64,000 nucleotides of DNA from assembly GCF_021134715.1 (NCBI RefSeq), contig NC_060026.1:1054001-1118000 (forward strand), given 5' to 3'. Within the stretch, counting starts at the first letter, position 1. Every line of letters starts with the position of its first letter. The position numbers and the translations under genes are program-made. The notes beneath the pieces are model-generated. The model searched no databases. It was not told where the DNA came from and saw nothing but the letters and a program-made list of their open reading frames with translations. Shown in pieces: positions 47,501-60,574 of this stretch. The DNA is from Daphnia pulex (taxonomy: Eukaryota; Arthropoda; Branchiopoda; Diplostraca; Daphniidae).

Positions 47501-50500
47501 CACAGAACAGCACAGAACAGCACAGAACAGAACAGAACAGAACAGAACAGAACAGAACAGAACAGAACAGAACAGAACAGAACAGAACAGAACAGCACAG
47601 AACAGAACAGCACAGAACAGAACAGCACAGAACAGAACAGCACAGAAAAGAACAGAACAGAAATGAACAGATAGAACAGCACAGCACAGAACAGAACAGA
47701 AGAGCACAGCACAGCACAGCACAGCATAGCACAGAAAAGAAAAGAACAGAAAAGAACAGAACAGCACAGCACAGTACAGAACAGAACAGAACAGAACAGC
47801 ACAGAACAGAACAGAACAGAACAGAACAGAACAGAAAAGCACAGAACAGAACAGCACAGAACAGAACAGCACAGAACAGCAAAGAACAGAACAGAACAGC
47901 ACAACACAGCACAGTACAGAACAGAACAGAACAGAACAGCACAGAACAGCACAGCACAGAACAGCACAGAACAGCACAGCACAGAACAGCACAGAACAGC
48001 ACAGAACAGCACAGTACAGAACAGAACAGAACAGAACAGAACAGCACAGAACAGCACAGCACAGCACAGAACAGAACAGCACAGAACAGAACAGAACAGA
48101 ACAGAACAGAACAGAACAGAACAGAACAGAACAGAACAGAACAGCACAGAACAACACAGAACAGAACAGAACAGAACAGAAAAGCACAGAACAGCACAGA
48201 ACAGCACAGAACAGAACAGCACAGCACGGAACATCACAGAACAGAACAGAACAGAACAGAACAGAACAGAACAGAACAGAACAGAACAGAACAGAACAGA
48301 ACAGAACAGAACAGAACAGCACGGAACAGAACAGCACAGAACAGCACAGCACAGCACAGCACAGCACAGCACAGCATAGCATAGCATAGCATAGCATAGA
48401 ACAGAACAGAACAGTACAGCACAGCACAGAACAGAACAGCACAGCACGGAACCGAACCGAACAGAACAGAACAGAACAAAACAAAACAGAACAGAACAGA
48501 ACAGAACAGAACAGAACAGAACAGCACAGAACAGCACAGAACAGAACAGAACAGAACAGCACAGCACAGCACAGAACAGAACAGAACAACACAGCACAGC
48601 ACAGAACAGCACAGAACAAAACAGAACAGAACAGAACAGAACAGCACAGAACAACACAGAACAGAACAGAACAGAACAGAAAAGCACAGAACAGCACAGC
48701 ACAGCACAGAACAGAACAGCTAAGCACGGAACATCACAGAACAGAACAGAACAGAACAGAACAGAACAGAACAGCACGGAACAGAACAGCACAGCACAGC
48801 ACAGCACAGCACAGAACAGAACAGAACAGTACAGCTCAGCACAGAACAGAACAGCACAGCACGGAACCGAACCGAACCGCACAGAACAGAACAGAACAGA
48901 ACAGAACAGAACAGCACAGAACAGAACAGCACAGAACAGAACAGCACAGAACAGAACAGCACAGAAAAGAACAGAACAGAAATGAACAGACAGAACAGCA
49001 CAGCACAGAACAGAACAGAAGAGCACAGCACAGCACAGCACAGCATAGCACAGAACAGAAAAGAACAGAAAAGAACAGAACAGCACAGCACAGTACAGAA
49101 CAGAACAGAACAGAACAGAACAGAACAGAACAGAACAGCACAGAACAGAACAGCACAGAACAGCACAGAACAGCACAGAACAGAACAGAACAGAACAGAA
49201 CAGAACAGAACAGAACAGAACAGAACAGAACAGAACAGAACAGAACAGAACAGAACAGAACAGCACAGAACAGAACAGCACAGAACAGAACAGCACAGAA
49301 CAGAACATCACAGAAAAGAACAGAACAGAAATGAACAGAACAGCAGAGTACAGCACAGCACAGAACAGAACAGAACAGAACAGAACAGAACAGAGCAGAA
49401 CAGAACAGAACAGCACAACAGAGCACAGAACAGCAGAGCACAGCATAGCACAGAACAGAACAGAACAGCACAGCACAGAACAGAACAGAACAGAACAGCA
49501 CAGCACAGACCAGAACAGAACAGAACAGAACAGAAAAGCACAGAACAGCACAGAACAGAACAGCAGAACAGAACAGAACAACAGAGCACAGAACAGCAGA
49601 GCACAGCATAGCACAGAACAGAACAGCACAGAACAGAACAGAACAGAACAGAACAGAACAGAACAGAACAGAACAGAACAGAACAGAACAGAACAGAACA
49701 GAACAGAACAGAACAGAACAGCACAGCACAGAACAGCACAGCACAGCACGGAACAGAAGAGAACACAACAGAACAGAAGAGAACAGATTAGCTCAGCACA
49801 GAACAGAACAGAACCGAACAGAACAGAACAGAACAGAACAGCACAGCACAGCACAGCACAGAACAGCACAGAACAGAAGAGAAGAGAAGAGAAGAGAACA
49901 GAACAGAACCGAACCAAACCGAACAGAACAGAAAAGAACAGCACAGCACAGAACAGCACAGAACAGAAGAGAAGAGAAGAGAAAAGAACAGAACAGAACA
50001 GAAAAGAAAAGAAAAGAAAAGAAAAGAAAAGAAAAGAAAAGAAAAGAAAAGAAAAGAAAAGAAAAGAAAAGAAAAGAAAAGAAAAGAAAAGAAAAGAAAA
50101 GAAAAGAAAAGAAAAGAAAAGAAAAGAAAAGAAAAGAAAAGAAAAGAAAAGAAAAGAAAAGAACAGAACAGCACAACACAGCACAGTACAGAACAGAACA
50201 GAACAGAACAGCACAGAACAGAACAGCACAGAACAGCACAGAACAGCACAGCACAGAACAGCACAGAACAGCACAGAACAGAACAGAACAGAACAGAACA
50301 GAACAGAACAGCACAGAACAGAACAGCACAGAACAGAACAGCACAGAAAAGAACAGAACAGAAATGAACAGATAGAACAGCACAGCACAGAACAGAACAG
50401 AAGAGCACAGCACAGCACAGCACAGCATAGCACAGAAAAGAAAAGAACAGAAAAGAACAGAACAGCACAGCACAGTACAGAACAGAACAGAACAGAACAG

Positions 50501-52861
50501 CACAGAACAGAACAGAACAGAACAGAACAGAACAGAAAAGCACAGAACAGCACAGCACAGAACAGAACAGCACAGCACGGAATATCACAGAACAGCACAG
50601 AACAGAACAGAACAGCACAGCACATAACAGCACAGAACAGAACAGAACAGAACAGCACAGAAAAGAACAGAACAGAACAGAACAGAACAGCACAGCACAG
50701 CACAGAACAGCACAGCAAAGCACGGAACAGAAGAGAAGAGAACAGAACAGAACAGAACAGAACAGCTCAGCACAGAACAGAACAGAACCAAACCGAACAG
50801 AACAGAACAGCACAGCACAGCACAGAACAGCACAGAACAGAACAGAAGAGAAGAGAACAGAACAGAAAAGAAAAGAAAGGGAAGGGAAGGAAAGGAAAGG
50901 AAAGAAAAGAAAAGAAAAGAACAGAACAGAACAGCACAACACAGCACAGTACAGAACAGAACAGAACAGAACAGCACAGAACAGCACAGCACAGAACAGC
51001 ACAGAACAGCACAGCACAGAACAGCACAGAACAGCACAGAACAGCACAGTACAGAACAGAACAGAACAGAACAGAACAGCACAGAACAGCACAGCACAGC
51101 ACAGAACAGAACAGCACAGAACAGAACAGAACAGAACAGAACAGAACAGAACAGAACAGAACAGAACAGAACAGAACAGAACAGAACAGAACAGCACAGC
51201 ACAGAACAACACAGAACAGAACAGAACAGAACAGAAAAGCACAGAACAGCACAGAACAGCACAGAACAGAACAGCACAGCACGGAACATCACAGAACAGA
51301 AGAGAACAGAACAGAACAGAACAGAACAGAACAGAACAGAACAGAACAGAACAGCACGGAACAGAACAGCACAGAACAGCACAGCACAGCACAGCACAGC
51401 ACAGCACAGCATAGCATAGCATAGCATAGCATAGAACAGAACAGAACAGTACAGCACAGCACAGAACAGAACAGCACAGCACGGAACCGAACCGAACAGA
51501 ACAGAACAGAACAAAACAAAACAGAACAGAACAGAACAGAACAGAACAGAACAGAACAGCACAGAACAGCACAGAACAGAACAGAACAGAACAGCACAGC
51601 ACAGCACAGAACAGAACAGAACAACACAGCACAGCACAGAACAGCACAGAACAAAACAGAACAGAACAGAACAGAACAGCACAGAACAACACAGAACAGA
51701 ACAGAACAGAACAGAAAAGCACAGAACAGCACAGCACAGCACAGAACAGAACAGCTAAGCACGGAACATCACAGAACAGAACAGAACAGAACAGAACAGA
51801 ACAGAACAGCACGGAACAGAACAGCACAGCACAGCACAGCACAGCACAGAACAGAACAGAACAGTACAGCTCAGCACAGAACAGAACAGCACAGCACGGA
51901 ACCGAACCGAACAGAACAGAACAGAACAGAACAGAACAGAACAGCACAGAACAGAACAGCACAGAACAGAACAGCACAGAACAGAAAAGCACAGAAAAGA
52001 ACAGAACAGAAATGAACAGACAGAACAGCACAGCACAGAACAGAACAGAAGAGCACAGCACAGCACAGCACAGCATAGCACAGAACAGAAAAGAACAGAA
52101 AAGAACAGAACAGCACAGCACAGTACAGAACAGAACAGAACAGAACAGAACAGAACAGAACAGCACAGAACAGAACAGCACAGAACAGCACAGAACAGCA
52201 CAGAACAGAACAGAACAGAACAGAACAGAACAGAACAGAACAGAACAAAACAAAACAGAACAGAACAGAACAGAACAGAACAGAACAGAACAGAACAGCA
52301 CAGAACAGCACAGAACAGAACAGAACAGAACAGCACAGCACAGCACAGCACAGAACAGATCAGAACAACACAGCACAGCACAGAACAGCACAGAACAAAA
52401 CAGAACAGAACAGAACAGCACAGAACAACACAGAACAGAACAGAACAGAACAGAAAAGCACAGAACAGCACAGCACAGCACAGAACAGAACAGCACAGCA
52501 CGGAACATCACAGAACAGAACAGAACAGAACAGAACAGAACAGAACAGAACAGCGCGGAACAGAACAGCACAGCACAGCACAGCACAGCACAGAACAGAA
52601 CAGAACAGTACAGTTCAGCACAGAACAGAACAGCACAGCACGGAACCGAACCGAACAGAACAGAACAGCACAGAACAGCACAGAACAGAACAGAACAGAA
52701 CAGCACAGCACAGAAAAGAACAGAACATAACAGCACAGAACAGAACAGAACAGCACAGCACATAACAGAACAGAACAACACAGCACAGCACAGAACAGCA
52801 CAGAACAAAACAGAACAGAACAGAACAGAACAGAACAGAACAGAACAGAACAGAACAGAAC
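44549..52861 (+). repeat. Pentamer satellite (AGAAC / AGCAC), about 8.3 kb
   Basis: The array is built from AGAAC and AGCAC pentamers in varying order, with blocks of AGAAG, AAAAG and AGGAA-type units (45.6, 47.3, 50.0 and 50.9 kb). T is almost absent from the plus strand. A 1,701-bp block repeats (45111 matches 46812), and a 3,035-bp spacing links 48.4-49.1 kb with 51.4-52.2 kb. Because five and three share no factor, and no pentamer phase gives a stop codon, all six frames stay open for long distances (RTEQN or STAQH repeats on the plus strand, VLFCS or VLCCA on the minus). These are not genes. Confidence 0.97.
50001..50163 (+). repeat. Uninterrupted (AAAAG)n run
   Basis: About 32 perfect AAAAG units, the longest homogeneous run in the pentamer array. 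Perfect units suggest recent expansion. The related blocks at 45.6 and 47.3 kb are shorter and interrupted. Confidence 0.9.
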
Positions 52862-54722
52862 TCCTCCTCCTCATTCTCCTCCTCCTCAACCTCCTCCTCC
52901 TCAACCTCCTCAACCTCCTCCTCCTCATTCTCCTCCTCATTCTCCACCTCCTCAACCTCCGCCTCCTCTTTCTCCTCCTCCTAAACCTCCTCCTCCTCAT
53001 TCTCCTCCTCCTCCTCATTCTTCTCCTCCTCAAACTCCTCCTCCTTATTCTCCTTCTCCTCATTCTCCCAAACTTCCTCAACCTCCTAATTCTCCTCCTC
53101 CTCAACCTCCTCAACCTCCTCCTCCTCATTGTCCTCCTCCTCAACCTCCTCATTCTCCTCCTCCTAATTCCCCTCCTCCTCAACTTCCTCCTCCTCATTC
53201 TCCCCCTCCTCAACCTCCTCATTTTCCTCCTCCTCAACCTCCTCATTCTCCTCCTCCTCAACCTCCTTCTCCTCAACCTCCTCATTCATCTCCTCCTCAA
53301 CCTCCTCATTCTCCTCCTAATTCTCAACCTCCTCAACCTCCTTCTCCTCATTCTCCTCCTCCTCCTAATTCTCCACCTCCTCAACCTCCTTCTCCTCATT
53401 CTCCTCCTCCTCAATCTCCACCTCCTCATTCTCCTCCTCCTCAACCTCCTCCTCCTCAACCTCCTCAACCTCCTCCTCCTCAACCTCCTCCTCCTCAACC
53501 TCCTCCTCCTCATTCTCCTCCTCCTCAATCTCCTCCTCCTCATTCTTCTCCTCCTCAAACCTTTCCTCCTTATTCTCCTCCTCCTCATTCTCCCAAACTT
53601 CCTCAACCTCCTCCTCCTAATTCTCCTCCTCCTCAACCTCCTCCACCTCCTCCTCCTCATTGTCCTCCTCCTCAACCTCCTCATTCTCCTCCTCCTAATT
53701 CCCCTCCTCCTCAACTTCCTCCTCCTCATTCTCCTCCTCCAAAACCTCCTCAACCTCCTCCTCCTCATTCTCCTCCTCCCCAACCTCCTCCTCCTCATTT
53801 TCCTCCTCCTCAACCTCCTCATTCTCCTCCTCCTCAACCTCCTCATTCTCCTCTTCCTCAACCTCCTCCTCCTCATTCTCCTCCTCCTCAACCTCCTCAT
53901 TCTCCTCCTAATTCTCAACCTCCTCAACCTCCTTCTCCTCCTCCTCCTAATTCTCAACCTCCTCAACCTCCTCCTCCTCATTCTCCTCCTCCTCAATCTC
54001 CTCCTCCTCATTCTCCTCCTCCTCAACCTCCTCAACCTCCTCCTCCTTATTCTCCTCCTCCCCATTCTCCCAAAACTCCTCAACCTCCTCCTCAACCTCC
54101 CCCTCCTCATTCTCCTCCTCCTTAACCTCCTCATTCTCCTCCTCCTCATTCTCCTCCTCCTCATTCTTCTCCTCCTCAAACTCCTCCTCCTCAACCTCCT
54201 CCTCCTCAACCTCCTCCTCCTTATTCTCCTCCTCCTCAATCTCCTCCTCCTCATTCTTCTCCTTCTCCTCCTCCTAATTCTCCTCCTCCTCAATCTCCTA
54301 CTCTTCATTCTTCTCCTCCTCCTCATTCTCCTCCTCTTCATTCTCCCAAACCTCCTCAACCTCCTCCTCCTAATTCTCCTCCTCCTCAACCTCTTCCTCC
54401 TCATCCTCCCCCTCCTAAAACTCCTCCCCTTCATTCTTCTCCTCCTCAACTCTACCTCCTCATTCTCCTCCTCCTCATTCTCCCAAACCTCCTCCTCCTC
54501 CTCCTCCTCAACCTCCTCAACCTCCTCAAACTCCTCCTTCTCATTCTCCTCCTCCTTATTCTCCCAAACCTCCTCAACCTCCTCCTCCTAATTCTCCTCC
54601 TACTCAACCTCCTCCTCATCTTTCTCCTCCTTCTCAACCTCCTCCTCCTAATTCTCCTCCTCCTCAATCTCCACCTCCTCGTTCTTCTCCTACTCAAACT
54701 CCTCCTCCTTATTCTCCTCCTC
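52862..54722 (+). repeat. CTC-rich low-complexity array, left part
   Basis: Units such as CTCCTCCTCCTCAACCTCCT and CTCCTCCTCCTCATTCTCC vary in length by threes. The plus strand is almost free of G. Minus-strand frames made of Arg, Met and Leu or of Glu and Asn, and plus-strand poly-Leu frames, result from the repeat. This is the same array as 56299-58704, split by an inserted element. Confidence 0.95.
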
Positions 54723-54739
54723 CCCAGCTAGCATGTCTT

Positions 54740-55001
54740 TATTGGTAAAATATTTTTTTCCGACAATATTCTTCAATCGATAACCCACATATTGGTATAA
54801 TATTATATTATTACTTTGTTGCTACAAGGTTGCTGTTAAATTTTTTTGTTATTTTCCCAATAAATGACTATTATCAAATATGAATAAATTAATATCATTT
54901 TTTTTTATTTTCCCAATAACGAATCATTGAATAAGGAATACATCATTTTCTATGGAAAAGCTATAGTCTTTTACATTTACCACACGTTCAAAATCCTAAA
55001 T
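54740..55001 (+). repeat. Left arm of internal inverted repeat
   Basis: Matches the reverse complement of 55494-55757. Shared words include ATTGGTAAAATATT, CGATAACCCACATATTGG, AAGCTATAGTCTTTTACATT and TTCAAAATCCTAAATG. Mismatches and small indels show that the arms have diverged. Confidence 0.8.
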
Positions 55002-55026
55002 GATCGGTTAGCTGCTGCCTTTTTTT

Positions 55027-55098
55027 GTCTAGAGTGGGTTTGAACCATCACCTTTTGAGTCATCAATCCAATGCTATAACCACTACACCAGCAACAGA
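55027..55098 (-). other. tRNA-like sequence inside the fold-back element
   Basis: On the minus strand: GGTGTAGTGGTTATAGCATT followed by TGATGGTTCAAACCCACTC. These resemble box A and box B of a tRNA. It closely matches the plus-strand copy at 55934-56003. Stem pairing is incomplete, so it is probably tRNA-derived and not functional. Confidence 0.4.
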
Positions 55099-55493
55099 GA
55101 TGATGATAAAGTCCCGATGTGACCAGATGGATAGTGCATACTTACACATTGTCATGGTTATAGCCCAGCGTGAGCAAAATCGATTTAATTACATCAGTGT
55201 AGGAATTTATGATTATTGAGACTATTTGTTTCATAAGTCATTTGTTTGCTGAAAGTGGGTTTGAACCAACCTCCATAGAATTACCTTTATAGATATATAT
55301 TAATAGCAGTTTTAACATTTAATCTCCTTAACGTTTAAGATAAATTATATCACGTTAGCGTGAAGGTAGAGTTTTAATTTCGAAGTACGTAAGTTAGTTG
55401 TTCGAGACTTGTGCAAGATTTGGATTTTAAGACAATTGGATTGTTCATTTAGGCAATTGTATGCAAAACTAACAAATTGAATACGATATAAAA

Positions 55494-55757
55494 CATTTAG
55501 GATTTTGAACGCATGTTAAATGTAAAAGACTATAGCTTTTTCATAAAAAAAGGATTTATTACTTTTTTAATGGTCCGTTACTGGGAAAATAACAAAAAGT
55601 AATATTGATTTATTCATCTTTCATAATAGTCATTCATTGCGAAAACAACAAAACAATTTAACAGCCACCTTGACGCAGCAAAGTAATAATCTAATATTAT
55701 ACCAATATGTGGGTTATCGACCGAAGAATATTCTCGGAAAACAATATTTTACCATTA
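55494..55757 (-). repeat. Right arm of internal inverted repeat
   Basis: Partner of the arm at 54740-55001, beginning with AAACATTTAGGATTTTGAAC and ending near AATATTTTACCATTA. Confidence 0.8.
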
Positions 55758-55933
55758 CGGGACTAGACTTATCCCTTTTTTGGCCGTAGGGACATCCTTG
55801 GCGAGATCCTCTGGATCTGTCTGTTGCCTGTCGGGACAAACCCCTATAGGGAATCACCTCTTAACCCTTGTTTACGTGGCTTCTAGAAGTTGAAAACTTT
55901 TATTGCTTCAAGTCGAAAAACATTTGTAATATC

Positions 55934-56003
55934 GCTGTTGGTGTAGTGGTTATAGCATTGGATTGGTAACTCAAGGTGTGATGGTTCAAACCCACTCAAG
56001 ACC
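55934..56003 (+). other. tRNA-like sequence inside the fold-back element, second copy
   Basis: GGTGTAGTGGTTATAGCATT, then TTGGATTGGTAACTCAAGG (a possible anticodon arm, anticodon position GGT) and GATGGTTCAAACCCA (box B). It is the inverted counterpart of 55027-55098 and somewhat better preserved. Confidence 0.4.
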
Positions 56004-56298
56004 ATAACAAGAACTTGCCTAATAACAAGTTGAAGATGAATAAAAATTCCACGCTGGACTATATAACCATAAACACAAAAACCAGATTCAAATTTCCGTC
56101 AAAATTTTAAAAGTAGTTAACTGTTATTTCACCAATAAAAGTAAAATAAGTAAAACAAGTTGAAAAAATATTGTGAGCCAACAAATTTGGGTGCAAAAAT
56201 ATATTGGAAAAATATTTAAAAAAATTATTTTACCAACATCTCAATTGTAGGAATATAATATTTTAGCAATATTTGGGAAATATACTCTGCTAGCTGGG

Positions 56299-58704
56299 TC
56301 CTCATTCTCCCAAACTTCCTCAACCTCTTCCTCCTAATTCTCCTCCTCCTCAACCTCCTCCTCCTCATTGTCCTCCTCCTCAACCTCCTCATTCTCCTCT
56401 TCCTAATTCCCCTCCTCCTCAACTTCCTCCTCCTCATTCTCCTCCTCCAAAACCTCTTTAACCTCCTCCTCCTCATTCTCCTCCTCTTCAACTTCCTCCT
56501 CCTCATTCTCCTCCACCTCAAGCTCCTCCTCCTCATTCTCCCAAACCTCCTCCTCCTCAACCTCCTAAATCTCCTCCTCCTCATTTTCCTCCTCCTCAAC
56601 CTCCTCTTTCTCCTCCTCCTCAACCTCCTCCTCCTCATTCTCCTCCTCCTCAATCTCCTCCTCCTCATTATTCTCCTCCTCAAACTCCTCCTCCATATTC
56701 TCCTCCTCCTCATTCTCCCAAACTTCCTCAACCTCCTCCTCCTAATTCTCCTCCTCCTCAACCTCCTCAACCTCCTCTTCCTCATTGTCCTCCTCCTCAA
56801 CCTCCTTATTCTCCTCCTCCTAATTCCCCTCCTCCTCAACTTCCTCCTCCTCATTCTCCTCCTCCAAAACCACCTCAACCTCCTCCTCCTCATTATTCTC
56901 CTCCTCAAACTCCTCCTCCATATTCTCCTCCTCCTCATTCTCCCAAACTTCCTCAACCTCCTCCTCCTCATTCTCCTCCTCCTCAACCTCCTCATTCTCC
57001 TCTTCCTCAACCTCCTCCTCCTCATTCTCCTCCTCCTCAACCTCCTCATTCTCCTCTTCCTCAACCTCCTCCTCCTCACTCTCCTCCTCCTCATTCTCCT
57101 CCTCCTCAACCTCCTTCTCCTCAACCTCCTTCTCCTCAACCTCCTCCTCCTCATTCTCCTCCTCCTCAACCTCCTCATTCTCCTCCTAATTCTCAACCTC
57201 CTCAACCTCCTTCTCCTACTTCTCCTCCTCCTCCTAATTCTCAACCTCCTCAACCTCCTCCTCCTCATTCTCCTCCTCCTCAATCTCCTCCTCCTCATTC
57301 TCCTCCTCCTCAACCTCCTCAACCTCCTCCTCCTTATTCTCCTCCTCCCCATTCTCCCAAAACTCCTCAACCTCCTCCTCAACCTCCTCAACTTCCCCCT
57401 CCTCATTCTTCTCCTCCTTAACCTCCTCATTCTCCTCCTCCTCATTCTCCTCCCCCTCATTCTTCTCCTCCTCAAACTCCTCCTCCTCAACCTCACCTCA
57501 TTCTCCTCCTCCTAATTCCCCTCCCCCTCAACTTCCTCCTCCTCATTCTCCTCCTCAACCTCCTCCTCCTCATTCTCCTCCTCCTCAAACTCCTCCTCCT
57601 CATTCTCCTCCTCCTCAAACTCCTCCTCCTCATTCTCCCAAATTTCCTCCTTCTCAACCTTCTAATTCTCCTCTTTCTCATTTTCCTCCTCCTCAACCTC
57701 CTCATTCTCCTCCTCCTCAACCTCCTCCTCCTAATTCTCCTCCTCCTCAATCTCCTCCTCCTCATTCTTCTACTCCTCCTCCTCCTAATTCTCCTCCTCC
57801 TCAATCTCCTACTCTTCATTCTTCTCCTTCTCCTCATTCTCCTCCTCTTCATTCTCCCAAACCTCCTCAACCTCCTCCTCCTAATTCTCCTCCTCCTCAA
57901 CCTCCTCCTCCTCATTCTCCTCCTCCTCAACCTCCTCATCCTCATCCACCCCCTCCTAAAACTCCTCCTCCTCATTCTTCTCCTCCTCAACTCTACCTCC
58001 TCATTCTCCTCCTCCTCATTCTCCCAAACCTCCTCCTCCTCCTCAACCTCCTCATTCTCCTCTTCCTCAACCTCTTCCTCCTAATTCTCCACCTCCTCAA
58101 CCTCCTCCTCCTCATTCTCCACCTCCTCAACCTCCTCCTCCTCATTCTCCTCCTCCTCATTCTCCTCCTCAAACTCCTCCTCCTCATTCTTCTCCTCTTC
58201 AAACTCCTCCTCCTTATTCTCCTCCTCCTCATTCTCCCAAACTTCCTCAACCTCCCTTCTTCTTATTCTCCTCCTCCTCATTCTCCCAAACCTCCTCATT
58301 CTCCTCCTCCTAATTCCCCTCCTCCTCAACTTCCTCCTCCTCATTCTCCTCCTCAAAAACCTCCTCAACCTCCTCCTCCTCATTCTCCTCCTCCAAAACC
58401 TCCTCAACCTCCTTCTCCTCAACCTTCTTCTCCTCAACCTCCTCCTCCTCATTCTCCTTCTCCTCAACCTCCTCATTCTCCTCCTAATTCTCAACCTCCT
58501 CAACCTCCTTCTCCTCATTCTCCTCCTCCTCCTAATTCTCAACCTCCTCAACCTCCTCCTCCTCATTCTCCTCCTCCTCAATCTCCTCCTCCTCATTCTC
58601 CTCCTCCTCAACCTCCTCAATCTCCTCCTCCTCATTCTTCTCCTCCTCAAACTCCTCCTCCTCATTCTCCTCCTCCTCATTCTCCCAAACCTCCTCATTC
58701 TCAT
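56299..58704 (+). repeat. CTC-rich low-complexity array, right part
   Basis: Continues the array at 52862-54722, with recurring longer phrases such as AATTCCCCTCCTCCTCAACT near 53167, 53697, 56405, 56820, 57515 and 58312. It ends in CTCATTCTCATT, directly against satellite B. All long frames on either strand are repeat artefacts. Confidence 0.95.
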
Positions 58705-60574
58705 TAAGAAAACTAAGTCTCAAAAGATTGAGGGGACTGTCCTCTATTACCTAGGTTTCGAATATTCAAACACCAAAATAAATTTCAAAAGTTATGAGCA
58801 TTTGAAGTTTTTTCTGTCATCATTTTTGTGATTTCAAGACTTAACGGTCACACCACAGGCTTAATACTCAACACCAAAATGAAAACTAAGTCTCAAAAGA
58901 TTGAATGGACTGTCCTCTATTACCTAGGTTTGAAATATTCAAACACCAAAATAAATTTCAAAAGTTATGAGCATTTGAAGTTTTTTCTGCCATCATTTTT
59001 GTGATGTCAAGACTTTACGGTCACACCAAAGGCTTAAAACTCAACACCAAAATGAAAACTAAGTCTCAAAAGATTGAGGGGACTGTCCTCTATTACCTAG
59101 GTTTCAAATATTCAAACACCAAAATAAATTTCAAAAGCTATGAGCATTTGAAGTTTTTTCTGCCATCATTTTTGTGATGTCAAGACTTTACGGTCACACC
59201 ACAGGCTTAATACTCAACACCAAAATGAAAACTAAGTCTCAAAAGATTGAGGGGACTGTCCTCTATTACCTAGAATTCAAATATTCAAACACCAAAATAA
59301 ATTTCAAAAGTTATGAGCATTTGAAGTTTTTTCTGCCATCATTTTTGTGATTTCAAAACTTTACGGTCACACCACAGGCTTAAAACTCAACACCAAAATG
59401 AAAACAAAGTCTCAAAAGATTGAGGGGACTGTCCTCTATTACCTAGGTTTCAAATATTCAAACACCAAAATAAATTTCAAAAGTTATGAGCATTTGAAGT
59501 TTTTTCTGCCATCATTTTTGTGATTTCAAGACTTAACGGTCACACCACAGGCTTAAAACTCAACACCAAAATGAAAACTAAGTCTCAAAAGATTGAGGGG
59601 ACTGTCCTCTATTACCTAGGTTTTGAATATTCAAACACCAAAATAAATTTCAAAAGTTATGAGCATTTGAAGTTTTTTCTGCCATCATTTTTGTGATTTC
59701 AAAACTTTACGGTCACACCACAGGCTTAAAACTCAACACCAAAATGAAAACTAAGTCTCAAAAGATTGAGGGGACTGTCCTCTATTACCTAGGTTTCGAA
59801 TATTCAAACACCAAAATAAATTTCAAAAGTTATGAGCATTTGAAGTTTTTTCTGCCATCATTTTTGTGATTTCAAGACTTAACGGTCACACCACAGGCTT
59901 AAAACTCAACACCAAAATGAAAACTAAGTCTCAAAAGATTGAGGGGACTGTCCTCTATTACCTAGGTTTCAAATATTCAAACACCAAAATAAATTTCAAA
60001 AGTTATGAGCATTTGAAGTTTTTTCTGCCATCATTTTTGTGATTTCAAAACTTTACGGTCACACCACAGGCTTAAAACTCAACACCAAAAAGATTGAGGG
60101 GACTGTCCTCTATTACCTAGGTTTCAAATATTCAAACACCAAAATAAATTTCAAAAGTTATGAGCATTTGAAGTTTTTTCTGCCATCATTTTTGTGATTT
60201 CAAAACTTTACGGTCACACCACAGGCTTAAAACTCAACACCAAAATGAAAACTAAGTCTCAAAAGATTGAGGGGACTGTCCTCTATTACCTAGGTTTCGA
60301 ATATTCAAACACCAAAATAAATTTCAAAAGTTATGAGCATTTGAAGTTTTTTCTGCCATCATTTTTGTGATTTCAAGACTTAACGGTCACACCACAGGCT
60401 TAAAACTCAACACCAAAATGAAAACTAAGTCTCAAAAGATTGAGGGGACTGTCCTCTATTACCTAGGTTTCAAATATTCAAACACCAAAATAAATTTCAA
60501 AAGTTATGAGCATTTGAAGTTTTTTCTGCCATCATTTTTGTGATTTCAAAACTTTACGGTCACACCACAGGCTT
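58705..60574 (+). repeat. Satellite B array, copy 2 (173-bp unit, about 11 copies)
   Basis: Same family and same orientation as 24823-27724. Variant units follow the same order as in copy 1: TTCGAAT, then TTGAAAT, then the CACACCAAAGG variant (26452 and 59023), and later CCTAGAATTC (27044 and 59270). One unit near 60085 has lost the AATGAAAACTAAGTCTCA segment. The array ends in CACAGGCTTAGG, where the next repeat starts. Confidence 0.97.

Larger units (their letters stand above)
54723..56298. mobile_element. 1,576-bp CCCAG-ended fold-back element
   Basis: The ends are CCCAGCTAGCA and TGCTAGCTGGG, an 11-bp perfect terminal inverted repeat. TC precedes and follows, compatible with a 2-bp target duplication, although this means little in a CTC repeat. 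Inside, long inverted arms (about 54740-55001 and 55494-55757) enclose a loop of about 490 bp. tRNA-like sequences are at 55027-55098 (-) and 55934-56003 (+). No protein gene is visible; the 64-codon frame at 55025-55219 runs across the tRNA-like sequence. Confidence 0.8.

Noticed and set aside
44503..53285. Many very long open frames on both strands (up to about 1,230 codons)
   Set aside because: They are translations of AGAAC/AGCAC pentamers, which lack stop codons in any frame. There is no codon structure, domain or splice signal.
52862..58704. Arg/Met-rich, Glu/Asn-rich and Leu-rich frames in the CTC array
   Set aside because: They are direct translations of CTC/GAG triplet repeats; several frames overlap on both strands.
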